DNA from: Synergistaceae bacterium UBA6101
GTDB lineage: Bacteria; Synergistota; Synergistia; Synergistales; Synergistaceae
Reading direction: 5' to 3'
DNA length: 19,906 nt
Assembly (NCBI GenBank): GCA_002428495.1
Contig: DIWR01000001.1
Span: 1-19,906, forward strand
The translations under genes and the position numbers were made by a program. The notes beneath the pieces were generated by a model that saw only the letters and a list, made by a program, of their open reading frames with translations, had not been told where the DNA came from and ran no database searches. How positions within the stretch are numbered: position 1 is the first letter of the stretch; each line of letters starts with the position of its first letter. Positions 7,881-15,486 of the stretch are shown here, piece by piece.

Positions 7881-9821
7881 CTATTTTATTGATTCAATTT
7901 TAGCCGCCAGTTCCTCCCAGATCGGATAGTTCTCCTCAAGGCGTTTTTCGGTATCTTTCAGCTCTATCATAAGCGACTGCACTTTAGTTGAATCATCGAG
8001 GACTTCAGGTTCGCACAGAAGCCCGGATATCTCCTCTTTGCGCTTTTCATCTTTTTCTATCATTTTCTCAATTGGTGACAGTCTGTCCTCAATGGCTTTC
8101 CTCTCGCGATAGATCCTGTTTCGTTCTTCCGCTTCGTTCCTTTTTTGTTCTTTTGACCTCTCTGCCTGAGACTGATCGCTTTTTTCATTTTCACGGTGCT
8201 CGCTCTCAGTTGCTGTCTGAACCGCCCTTTTCTCGATGAACCAGGAATAGTTGCCAGGGTAGTCATACAGCCGGCCGTCCCTGATCTCAATGACCCTTTC
8301 CACCAGGTCATCCAGAAACGCGCGGTCGTGTGAGACGATGATTATCGTACCTCCGTACTCAAGAAGCGCTTTCTGGAACAGTTCCTTTGTGGCATAGTCA
8401 AGGTGGTTGGTAGGCTCGTCAAGGATCAGGAGGTTAGATTCCGAGAGGAGCATCTTCAGCAGGCCGACCCTCGATTTTTCTCCTCCTGACAGGACAGATA
8501 TGGGCTTGTGTATGTCTTCTCCTGAAAAAAGGAACGCTCCCAGAAGATTGCGCTTTGCCCCCTCCAGCATCTTTGAGCCGGTATTATTGATCTCCTGCCA
8601 TATGGTATTGCTGTAATCAAGGTTCTGGGCGCTTTCCTGTGAAAAATACGCTTTTTTTACGTTCAAGCCATATGTGACGGTCCCGCCTGTTGGTCCTTCC
8701 GACAGGTTCAGCAGCCTGAGGAGGGTGGATTTTCCTGCTCCGTTTATTCCCACCAGGGCCAGTCTTTCTCCCCTGTGTACTGTCAGGTCAAGATCTTCAA
8801 AAACAGTCTTCCCCCCGTACTTTTTAGTAAGGCTTTTGCATGACAATACCTCGTAGCCGCTTCTTGGAGAATCAGGGAACTTAAAGTGGACGCTTTTTGA
8901 GGGTCCCTCCAGCTCTGTTATCTCCATCTTTTCGAGCTGCCTGATCCTGCTCTGCACCTGGGTGGCCTTGGTCGCCTTATACCTGAATCTCTCAACGAAA
9001 CGCTGGATGTTTTCGATCTTTTCCTTCTGCTGTTCCCATTCAGCTTCGAGCCTTATCCTGCGTTCCTCACGCTCGCGCAGGAACTTTTCATACCCGCAGG
9101 AATAGAGGTTGATCCTTCCCCCGGCAAGCTCCGCGACGGATGTGACCATCTTATCCAGAAATCTTCGGTCATGAGAGACAGCGATGATCGTACCCCTGAA
9201 ATCCTTCAGCCAGTTTTCCAGCCATTCCATGCTCTCTGTGTCAAGGTGGTTGGTGGGCTCGTCGAGCAGCAGGATATCAGGCCGGGAGAGAAGCAGAGCG
9301 GCAAGAGCCACGCGCATCTTCCAGCCTCCGGAAAACTCTGAGGTCATGCGTCCGGCATCCTCTTCGGGGCGGAATCCCAGCCCTTTCAGGACTTGTTTTG
9401 CCTCGACATCAAAGCCGAAGCCGCCATTGGCCTCGAACTGTCTCTGCAGACGTTCGTGAACGGCCAGCATCGACCGCAGTTCCTGTGATTTTTCATCAAG
9501 GGAGGCCATGGTATGCTCTGTTTCGGAGAGCCTAACGGCAAGATCCTCAAGACCTGCGCGCCTTTTGAGGTAATCAAGGAGCGGCATTTCGTCTATCTCC
9601 ACCAGGTCCTGCGGAAGATAGCCGACCTTGTGATCCCTGGATATGGTCAGGCTGCCCCCGTCATATTCCGTCTCACCTGCGATGACGCGGAGCAGGGTGG
9701 TTTTTCCTGCTCCGTTGTCACCGACAAGCCCTATCCTGCTCTTGGGGGTTATAAACCAGTTTATTTTGTCAAGGACTATATTTTCTTTGAAATTTATCTG
9801 CAGATCTTTTATTTCGATCAG
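7881..9821 (-). CDS. ABC-F family ATPase (translation factor type), probable CTG start
   Basis: Full length is 646 residues. Two nucleotide-binding domains lack membrane segments, as in ABC-F proteins that act at the ribosomal E site. Domain 1 has Walker A GDNGAGKTT (34-42), signature FSGGW (163-167) and Walker B LLLDEPTNHLD (about 184-194). A charged linker helix pair (about 244-308) follows. Domain 2 has Walker A GINGAGKST (358-366), signature LSGGE (444-448) and Walker B LLILDEPTNHLD (464-475). A charged coiled-coil C-terminal domain covers about 533-646. The first conventional in-frame start is GTG at 9602, which would delete Walker A. Upstream, the frame is open to an in-frame TGA with only CTG at 9821 aligned to the usual MIEIKDLQINF beginning, 9 nt after GGGAGG. 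A housekeeping or antibiotic-resistance role cannot be told apart. Confidence 0.9.
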   Translation of the reverse strand: MIEIKDLQINFKENIVLDKINWFITPKSRIGLVGDNGAGKTTLLRVIAGETEYDGGSLTISRDHKVGYLPQDLVEIDEMPLLDYLKRRAGLEDLAVRLSETEHTMASLDEKSQELRSMLAVHERLQRQFEANGGFGFDVEAKQVLKGLGFRPEEDAGRMTSEFSGGWKMRVALAALLLSRPDILLLDEPTNHLDTESMEWLENWLKDFRGTIIAVSHDRRFLDKMVTSVAELAGGRINLYSCGYEKFLREREERRIRLEAEWEQQKEKIENIQRFVERFRYKATKATQVQSRIRQLEKMEITELEGPSKSVHFKFPDSPRSGYEVLSCKSLTKKYGGKTVFEDLDLTVHRGERLALVGINGAGKSTLLRLLNLSEGPTGGTVTYGLNVKKAYFSQESAQNLDYSNTIWQEINNTGSKMLEGAKRNLLGAFLFSGEDIHKPISVLSGGEKSRVGLLKMLLSESNLLILDEPTNHLDYATKELFQKALLEYGGTIIIVSHDRAFLDDLVERVIEIRDGRLYDYPGNYSWFIEKRAVQTATESEHRENEKSDQSQAERSKEQKRNEAEERNRIYRERKAIEDRLSPIEKMIEKDEKRKEEISGLLCEPEVLDDSTKVQSLMIELKDTEKRLEENYPIWEELAAKIESIK

Positions 9822-9858
9822 TTTCTGCGACCTCCCAAATTGTCAGAGAACACCGGAC

Positions 9859-9864
9859 ATTATA
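9859..9864 (-). promoter_or_regulatory. Candidate -10 box for the ABC-F gene
   Basis: TATAAT on the minus strand in the 71-bp gap after the macrodomain gene, about 38 nt before the CTG start. No good -35 box is seen, so the ABC-F gene may be partly or wholly read through from the macrodomain promoter. Confidence 0.35.
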
Positions 9865-9892
9865 TAGTAAATATTGGTTTCGGCAGAAATTA

Positions 9893-10420
9893 TCAGGATA
9901 AATGTTTATCCAGGGCCTTCCTGTGGTGTTCAGCCGATTCGTCTGAAAAGCAGACCAGCCTGACCTCTTCGATCACATCATGCTCCCTGAGGAAGGAAAT
10001 GATGGTCTCGACAGCAATATCGGCGGCAAGACCCGGAGGAAAACGATATACGCCGGTGGAGATCGCGGGGAACGCCACGGTTTTAGCCCCAATGCGTACT
10101 GCTTCTTTAAGGCTGTTACTGTAAGCATTCCCGAGGATCTTTTCTTCATCTGAGTTCCCGCCCCTCCAGACGGGTCCGACTGTGTGTATGACAAACTTTG
10201 CAGGAAGCCTGTATGCAGCGGTGGTCTTGGCCTCTCCGGGCGGGCAGCCTCCGAGGTCTGCGCATTCAGCGAGAAGTTCGGGACCGGCAGCTCTGTGGAT
10301 CGCGCCGTCCACGCCCCCTCCTCCGAGGAGGGTGCTGTTTGCCGCGTTAACTATGGCATCGGTCTCTTCCTTTGTTATGTCACCCCTTATGATGGTGATT
10401 TTTGATCTTATTTCTTTCAT
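9893..10420 (-). CDS. Macrodomain protein (O-acetyl-ADP-ribose deacetylase type)
   Basis: A single macrodomain of 175 residues. ADP-ribose-binding motifs are seen in order: IRGDIT (Asp14), AIVNAANSTLLGGGGVDGAIH (24-42, with Asn25, Asn28 and Asp38), FVIHTVGPVW (77-85) and ISTGVYRFP (120-128). MacroD/YmdB-like enzymes of this form remove acetyl from O-acetyl-ADP-ribose or ADP-ribose from proteins in the cytoplasm. The open frame reaches a codon at 10483, but the start at 10420 is preferred. It has GGGGAGG 5 nt upstream, the MacroD-like domain begins there, and a TATAAT promoter box (10445-10450) lies inside the would-be extension. The ABC-F gene follows 71 bp downstream on the same strand. Confidence 0.92.
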   Translation of the reverse strand: MKEIRSKITIIRGDITKEETDAIVNAANSTLLGGGGVDGAIHRAAGPELLAECADLGGCPPGEAKTTAAYRLPAKFVIHTVGPVWRGGNSDEEKILGNAYSNSLKEAVRIGAKTVAFPAISTGVYRFPPGLAADIAVETIISFLREHDVIEEVRLVCFSDESAEHHRKALDKHLS

Positions 10421-10444
10421 TTTATCCTCCCCTTTCTTTCTTCT

Positions 10445-10450
10445 ATTATA
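10445..10450 (-). promoter_or_regulatory. Candidate -10 box for the macrodomain gene
   Basis: TATAAT on the minus strand, 24 nt before the chosen ATG. The leader would hold little more than the GGGGAGG ribosome site. No clear -35 box is visible. Confidence 0.4.
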
Positions 10451-10513
10451 TAGGTATGGAAAAATACTATCGCTGTTTGTCATCCAATTATCATATACAG
10501 CAGGGAAATCGTA

Positions 10514-10542
10514 TTGAAAAATCCTGGGCTTTTGTATAAAAT
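10514..10542 (+). promoter_or_regulatory. Candidate upstream promoter (P1) for glnN
   Basis: TTGAAA (10514-10519) and TAAAAT (10537-10542) are separated by exactly 17 nt. A 17-bp inverted repeat, CAAAAAC-ATA-GTTTTTG (10545-10561), lies over the expected transcription start, where a repressor could act. Confidence 0.45.
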
Positions 10543-10596
10543 ATCAAAAACATAGTTTTTGTTTAAAAAGTTTCAGGTCTAAGCACAAAAATACGC

Positions 10597-10625
10597 TTGT
10601 AATAGTGCTTATAAAGTGATATAAA
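10597..10625 (+). promoter_or_regulatory. Candidate downstream promoter (P2) for glnN
   Basis: TTGTAA (10597-10602) and TATAAA (10620-10625) are 17 nt apart. An inverted repeat AAGCAC/GTGCTT (10581-10586 and 10605-10610) brackets and overlaps the -35 region. The leader to the chosen ATG would be about 35 nt. Confidence 0.45.
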
Positions 10626-10667
10626 CCAACAGTGATGTATATATTTTACCCTTTGGGGGGATGTTGG

Positions 10668-12800
10668 ATGCAGGAAATTAAAGAATTTCCAAAAATGAGG
10701 GAAATATACGGGTCGCTTGTCTTTGATCCAAAAGCAATGAAGCAGCGCCTTCCGAGGGATGTATATGAAAACCTGGTCGGTGCGATCGAAGGACGGCAGA
10801 AGATGGATTCAGGAATAGCAGATACTGTTGCCCTTGCGATGAAGGACTGGGCAGTAAGCAAAGGGGCAAGCCACTGGGCGCATTGGTTCCACCCGCTGAC
10901 AGAGCTGACGGCTGAAAAGCACACTGCATTCGTTACTGCAGATGACAATGGTTTTCCGCTTGAGACTTTCCGGGGCGAAGATCTTATGCAGAGCGAACCA
11001 GACGCATCCTCCTTCCCTTCCGGAGGCACAAGGAGCACATTTGAAGCAAGGGGGTACAGCGCATGGGATCCTACGAGCCCCGCGTTTATCATAAAAAGCC
11101 CCAAGGGGGGAACACTTTGTATTCCTTCGGTATTTCTCGCATATGACGGTTCCCCTCTGGACCTTAAGACATACCTTTTGAGGTCGATGGAAGCTGTGGA
11201 GAGCCGCGCACTAAAGATGCTCAAGCTTTTCGGCAACAGGGGCGTCAGGTACGTGAGGGCAACAGTGGGAGGAGAACAGGAATTTTTCCTTCTTGACAGG
11301 CCGCGTGCCCAGAAGAGGACGGACATCCGCTTCTGCGGCAGGACCCTCCTTGGTTCACCGCCGCCACGGGATCAGAAGATGGAAGACCATTACTTCGGAT
11401 CTATCCCGACCAGGGTGCTTGCCTACATGGAAGATGTCCAGAGAGACCTTGCAAGGCTGGGTGTCAATCTTGCCACCAGGCACAATGAAGTTGCGCGCTG
11501 CCAGTTTGAATTCGCGCCGAACTTCACAGAGGCAAATCTTGCCTGCGATCAGAACCAGCTGATAATGGAAACGATGAGAAAAATGGCCCGTCAGCATGAA
11601 CTCCGCCTTTTATTCCATGAAAAACCTTTTATGGATATGAACGGCAGCGGCAAACACATAAACTTTTCGCTCCAGGACAGTGAGGGCAGGAACCTTCTGA
11701 AGCCATCCTCAAACCACAGGAAAAACGTGATATTCCTCTCCTTCCTCTCTTCATTCGTTATGGGTGTGGCAGACTACTCCGGACTCCTTCACGCATCCGT
11801 ATCTACTCCCGGCAACATGTACAGGCTGGGAGGACACGAGGCGCCTCCGAGCATTATCAGCGTTTATCTGGGTCAGGCGATAGACAGGATCATAAGGGAG
11901 ATAGAAGATGGAAATTGTGACGGAGATATGCCTGCAAAGAACACAATGGACACCGGACTTTCAAAGCTTCCGGAGATAATAGCTTTTGACAGCGACAGGA
12001 ACAGGACAAGCCCGATCGCCTTTACAGGAAACAAGTTTGAATTCCGTGCCCCGGGTGCTTCGCAGGCAATGGCTGTTCCGGTCACCGCAATACTCTCTGT
12101 ATGGGCAGCAGGTCTGGAAAAATTCATCGATATATTTGAAGAAAGGATAAACAAGGGCGAAGATGCAATAGATGCAGCCCTCTGCACGATTCGCGAGGTC
12201 TCGAAGATGAACAGGAAGATCCGGTTCGAGGGAGATGCCTATTCAGCTGAATGGCATGCAGAAGCGGAGCGAAGGGGCATAGTCAAAGCCAGGACGATAC
12301 CCGAAGGAATAGACCTTTTCGTTGAACCTAAGACCCTTGATATGCTTGAAGAACTGGGAATATTTAAGAAAAAAGAGATGGAATCCTTCTATGTAATACG
12401 GATGGAATCCTTCGTAAAAAACGTTGAAATTGAGATGTCGGTGCTTCGCGATATGATTTGGGAAGGCATACTGCCGGCCCTCTCTAAGCAGATCATCCTG
12501 GAGAAAGCATCCTTCTCATCTGCCGAGGGGTGTGATGTAGAAGGTATTGACGCATGGAAGAGACATATTGCCAAACTTGCCCAAGCGAAACTGGACCTTA
12601 TGGAAAAGACAAAAGAACTTGTCGAGATGAAAGAAAGAATGGCAAAACTCAGCCTCAGGAAGCATGCGGACGCGCTGGTGGAAGAGGCTGTCCCCCTGAT
12701 GACAGAGATCAGGAAGATTTCTGATTCCGTCGAGATTTACATATCATCGGACAACATGGCTTACCCAAACTATCGTTCTCTGCTCTCACTATCTGCATAA
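10668..12800 (+). CDS. glnN: Glutamine synthetase type III (GlnN)
   Basis: At about 710 residues this is far longer than GSI (about 470) and matches GSIII (700-730). It makes glutamine from glutamate, ammonia and ATP in the cytoplasm. Visible motifs are the GSIII N-terminal SFPSGGTRSTFEARGY, and GGEQEFFLLD (201-210) with active-site glutamates. EVARCQFEFAP, FHEKPFMDMNGSGKHINFSL with the ATP/glutamate site, NRTSPIAFTGNKFEFRAPG and a helical C-terminal domain follow. The open frame starts at GTG 10632, but GGGGGG lies 7 nt before ATG 10668 and no ribosome site serves the earlier codons. Two promoter candidates and palindromes upstream suggest nitrogen-responsive control. A strong convergent terminator follows. 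Confidence 0.95.
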   Translation: MQEIKEFPKMREIYGSLVFDPKAMKQRLPRDVYENLVGAIEGRQKMDSGIADTVALAMKDWAVSKGASHWAHWFHPLTELTAEKHTAFVTADDNGFPLETFRGEDLMQSEPDASSFPSGGTRSTFEARGYSAWDPTSPAFIIKSPKGGTLCIPSVFLAYDGSPLDLKTYLLRSMEAVESRALKMLKLFGNRGVRYVRATVGGEQEFFLLDRPRAQKRTDIRFCGRTLLGSPPPRDQKMEDHYFGSIPTRVLAYMEDVQRDLARLGVNLATRHNEVARCQFEFAPNFTEANLACDQNQLIMETMRKMARQHELRLLFHEKPFMDMNGSGKHINFSLQDSEGRNLLKPSSNHRKNVIFLSFLSSFVMGVADYSGLLHASVSTPGNMYRLGGHEAPPSIISVYLGQAIDRIIREIEDGNCDGDMPAKNTMDTGLSKLPEIIAFDSDRNRTSPIAFTGNKFEFRAPGASQAMAVPVTAILSVWAAGLEKFIDIFEERINKGEDAIDAALCTIREVSKMNRKIRFEGDAYSAEWHAEAERRGIVKARTIPEGIDLFVEPKTLDMLEELGIFKKKEMESFYVIRMESFVKNVEIEMSVLRDMIWEGILPALSKQIILEKASFSSAEGCDVEGIDAWKRHIAKLAQAKLDLMEKTKELVEMKERMAKLSLRKHADALVEEAVPLMTEIRKISDSVEIYISSDNMAYPNYRSLLSLSA

Positions 12801-12836
12801 GGAAACCGGGAATGATCCCTCTGTTTTTAAGCTGTT

Positions 12837-12880
12837 AACAGGTAAACTCCGGACGAGAAGCAGCCCGGAGTTTACCTGTT
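12837..12880. terminator. Strong bidirectional terminator between glnN and the amidohydrolase gene
   Basis: Perfect 16-bp stem AACAGGTAAACTCCGG/CCGGAGTTTACCTGTT with a 12-nt loop between convergent genes. ATTTATCC follows on the plus side and AACAGCTTAAAAAC on the minus side, so the T-tracts are weak although the stem is very stable. Confidence 0.75.
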
Positions 12881-12895
12881 ATTTATCCCGGTCGA

Positions 12896-13738
12896 TTACT
12901 TTGCCGGCAAAAGGTCACGGACGTTGTCAAACAGCAGCATTTCTTTTTGTCCCGGAGATAGGCCGGCCAGAGAGAGAAGCTTTTCGTATCTTGAAAATTC
13001 GAGGATTGGCCAGTCTGATCCAAAAAGGATCTTTGATCCTGCTCCGGCAGCGAATATCCCTTCGATCACCTTGTGGCCGTAGAGCCATGGCCATGCGGCA
13101 GTATCGTAATAGGCGTTAGAGAGGGCAAGTTTCATTTCAGGCATTGACTCATATGCCCAGAGCCCTCCGCCGAAATGAGCGAATACTACCTTGATCTGCG
13201 GGTGGTTCATGCAGAAAGCAGCGGCCTCCACGGGTCCGGTGTGACCCTTGCCTATATATTGGTGCCCGACCTGTTCCGCTGTGTGGAAGAGTATAAACAT
13301 ACCCGCTTCCATGCACGTACCGACCATGCGCCATGTTTGTCCCGCATCGGATATATCCAGGTCCTGCCCGTCGGGGAAGAGTTCTCCAAGTCCTACGGCT
13401 CCAAGTTCCGCGCAGCGCAGTATCTCTTCCATGGAGCCTTTTGCACAGGGAGAGACAACTGCCAGTGGAATTATCCTGCCCATGCATCTTCTTGCTGAAT
13501 CAAGGACGTAATCGTTCATGATCCTGCAAAGACCCTGGTCGCGAAAAGCGAACCCCGTAACGAGGGACGATTTTATTCCATGCAGGTCCATGTGGTTTAT
13601 GAGGGATTCAGCAGTGCCCCATTTGTGCACTTTTGAATTTATCATTCCTCCGAACCATGGTTCTTTTTCCGATATCTTTTTTCTTTCCCGTTCAATTTCC
13701 GGCGGACAAATGTGCACATGGGCATCAATAATATTCAG
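12896..13738 (-). CDS. Metal-dependent amidohydrolase (Amidohydro_2 type), probable CTG start
   Basis: The 280-residue protein has the TIM-barrel amidohydrolase landmarks: N-terminal NIIDAHVHICPP with the HxH metal pair (His7, His9), LFHTAEQVGH (His152), VVFAHFGG (His188) and ILFGSDWP (Asp242). Relatives hydrolyse or decarboxylate cyclic and aromatic substrates; the substrate here is unknown. The first conventional in-frame start is GTG at 13717, which is the Val between the two HxH histidines and would remove His7. Upstream the frame stays open without ATG, GTG or TTG. A CTG at 13738 lies 7 nt after GGAGG (13746-13750) and aligns with the family's initiator Met. It faces glnN tail to tail and diverges from the carbamoylase remnant. 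Confidence 0.88.
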   Translation of the reverse strand: MNIIDAHVHICPPEIERERKKISEKEPWFGGMINSKVHKWGTAESLINHMDLHGIKSSLVTGFAFRDQGLCRIMNDYVLDSARRCMGRIIPLAVVSPCAKGSMEEILRCAELGAVGLGELFPDGQDLDISDAGQTWRMVGTCMEAGMFILFHTAEQVGHQYIGKGHTGPVEAAAFCMNHPQIKVVFAHFGGGLWAYESMPEMKLALSNAYYDTAAWPWLYGHKVIEGIFAAGAGSKILFGSDWPILEFSRYEKLLSLAGLSPGQKEMLLFDNVRDLLPAK

Positions 13739-13798
13739 AAGAAGCCCTCCTCTAATATAAGCATAGTTATATTTGCATTTTTTTACCGGTCAGTCATA

Positions 13799-13804
13799 AT
13801 TATA
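13799..13804 (-). promoter_or_regulatory. Candidate -10 box for the amidohydrolase gene
   Basis: TATAAT on the minus strand, about 60 nt before the CTG start. No matching -35 box is seen; the region is AT-rich, so chance occurrence is possible. Confidence 0.3.
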
Positions 13805-13838
13805 CATATATAAAGTTCCGGGAGGATAATGAGAAAGA

Positions 13839-14134
13839 ATGAAGGATAAAGACAGGTGCCATTTGAGGATAAACGGGGAAAGACTTACAGGCTCGATTAG
13901 GGAAATGGGATCAGTCGGCTTCGATCCAGAAACCGGCGGCCGGACCAGGCTTGCTCTTACTGGTGAAGACAAAGCCGGACGCGATCTTCTCTGCAGATGG
14001 ATGAGAATGAAGTCTCTGCTAAAAGAACTCTCGTCATTGCCGCATTCACGAATGAAGAGGGGGCGCGTTTCCAGCCGGATATGATGGGAAGCCTTTACTA
14101 TACCCGGAAGGTCGAACCGGAAGAACGGCTGTAA
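13839..14134 (+). pseudogene. Decayed M20-family N-carbamoyl-amino-acid hydrolase / allantoate amidohydrolase remnant
   Basis: Two fragments of one protein family lie in different frames. The first (from ATG 13839) reads RINGERLTGSIREMGSVGF, then GGRTRLALTGEDKAGRDLLCRWM, the typical start of hydantoinase/carbamoylase-type M20 amidases. The second (frame +2, about 13994-14134) reads LVIAAFTNEEGARFQPDMMG then SLYYTRKVEPEERL and a stop, the second metal-binding block with the Glu-Glu pair. The roughly 60-70 residues normally between them, with the first His/Asp metal ligands, are missing, and the rest of the enzyme (about 280 residues) is absent. Internal and 3' deletions explain this. A GGGAGG lies upstream at 13820-13825. 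It should be inactive. Confidence 0.82.
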
Positions 14135-14160
14135 TGTTCTCCTTCATTCTGTCCTTGAAC

Positions 14161-14169
14161 TGGTATAAT
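14161..14169 (+). promoter_or_regulatory. Extended -10 promoter candidate for glyA
   Basis: TGGTATAAT is a TGn-extended -10 box, 42 nt before the glyA ATG. No good -35 box is needed or seen. It lies just behind the pseudogene remnant, so glyA has its own promoter. Confidence 0.5.
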
Positions 14170-14211
14170 CATAAGGATCATATAAAGAATAATAAAAAAG
14201 GAGTGCAATAG

Positions 14212-15486
14212 ATGAATAAAATTATGACAGAGACGCTGAAAAGTCTGGACCCGCAGATATATGGCCTTGCTGAAAGCGAACTGGAAAGACAGAGGGTCCA
14301 CATAGAGCTCATCGCGTCAGAAAACTTTGTCCCCCGCTCCCTGCTGGAGATACAGGGTTCGATCCTTACCAATAAATACGCGGAGGGATACCCCTATAAA
14401 AAGTATTATGGCGGCTGTGAGTTTGTTGAGGTGATAGAGGAAATTGCCATAAAGAGGGCATGTGAACTTTTCGGAGCCGACCATGCAAATGTCCAGCCTC
14501 ATGCCGGAGCCAGCGCGAACCAGGCAGTATTCTTCGCCACCGTCGATCCGGGGGATACGGTCCTTTCAATGAAGCTAGATCACGGCGGACATCTTTCACA
14601 CGGCCATCCGGTCAATTTTTCAGGCCGTTTTTACAACATCGTAGGCTACGGAGTTAACAGGGAAACAGAGACTATTGATTATGACGAGGTAGAGAGATTG
14701 GCCAAGGAGTCAAGGCCGAAGCTCATAGTTGCCGGAGCAAGCGCCTATCCCCGGTTTATAGATTTTGCCCGCTTCCGGGCAATAGCAGATGAGGTTGGAG
14801 CAGTGCTCCTTGTAGACATGGCCCACATCGCCGGACTTGTAGCAGGAGGCGCGCATCCCAACCCGGTGCCCTATTCTGATTATGTCAGCTCGACCTCGCA
14901 TAAAACACTCAGAGGTACACGCGGAGCTTTCGTCCTTTGTAAAAAAGAATATGCCCAGACACTTGATAGGACAGTCTTCCCTGGAATACAGGGCGGGCCG
15001 CTGGTCCACGCGATAGCAGGAAAAGCAGTCACATTCATGCTTGCGGGGACTGAAGAGTTCAAAAAATACGCAAGCCAGGTAGTAAGCAATGCCTCTGCCC
15101 TTGCCAAAGCACTTACTGACAGAGGTTTCCGCCTTGTTTCGGGAGGTACCGACAACCACCTCATACTGCTTGACGTACGTTCGAGGAACGTTACAGGCAA
15201 AGAGGGAGAGGTGCTTCTGGGAGAAGTCGGCATCACATCCAATAAAAACATGATACCTTTCGACCCGGCCAAGCCAATGGTTACAAGCGGAGTAAGGCTT
15301 GGAACAGCCGCAGTAACGACTAGAGGAATGAAAGAGCCTGAAATGGAGAAAATAGCTGATGCTATCGAAAAAGTACTTTCAAATCCGGAAAACAATCTGA
15401 TAAAGAAAGAAGTAAAGGCTAGCATGGCCGCACTGACAGATGAATTTCCTCTATATCCCGATCTCGCGGAGCCTTGGGCAAATTAA
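14212..15486 (+). CDS. glyA: Serine hydroxymethyltransferase
   Basis: The 424-residue PLP enzyme interconverts serine and glycine with tetrahydrofolate and so supplies one-carbon units. Seen in order are ELIASENFVP (32-41), NKYAEGYPYKKYYGGCE (54-70), QPHAGASANQAV (95-106), LDHGGHLSHG (122-131), LLVDMAHIAGL with PLP-contacting Asp202, and SSTSHKTLRGTRG with the Schiff-base Lys231. Length is typical for bacterial GlyA. The ATG at 14212 follows AAGGAG by 8 nt. The stop codon overlaps the rlmN start as TAATG, so translation of the two is probably coupled and they form an operon. Confidence 0.97.
   Translation: MNKIMTETLKSLDPQIYGLAESELERQRVHIELIASENFVPRSLLEIQGSILTNKYAEGYPYKKYYGGCEFVEVIEEIAIKRACELFGADHANVQPHAGASANQAVFFATVDPGDTVLSMKLDHGGHLSHGHPVNFSGRFYNIVGYGVNRETETIDYDEVERLAKESRPKLIVAGASAYPRFIDFARFRAIADEVGAVLLVDMAHIAGLVAGGAHPNPVPYSDYVSSTSHKTLRGTRGAFVLCKKEYAQTLDRTVFPGIQGGPLVHAIAGKAVTFMLAGTEEFKKYASQVVSNASALAKALTDRGFRLVSGGTDNHLILLDVRSRNVTGKEGEVLLGEVGITSNKNMIPFDPAKPMVTSGVRLGTAAVTTRGMKEPEMEKIADAIEKVLSNPENNLIKKEVKASMAALTDEFPLYPDLAEPWAN

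Noticed and set aside
10421..10483. N-terminal extension of the macrodomain protein
   Set aside because: The extension covers a TATAAT promoter box and the GGGGAGG ribosome site of the ATG at 10420, and adds nothing like a known domain.
13248..13521. Plus-strand frames of 62-107 codons opposite the amidohydrolase gene
   Set aside because: Antisense shadows of a well-supported coding region, with no ribosome site or motif.
14710..15425. Long minus-strand frames of 149 and 181 codons opposite glyA
   Set aside because: They mirror the codon pattern of glyA on the other strand and show no domain or ribosome site.
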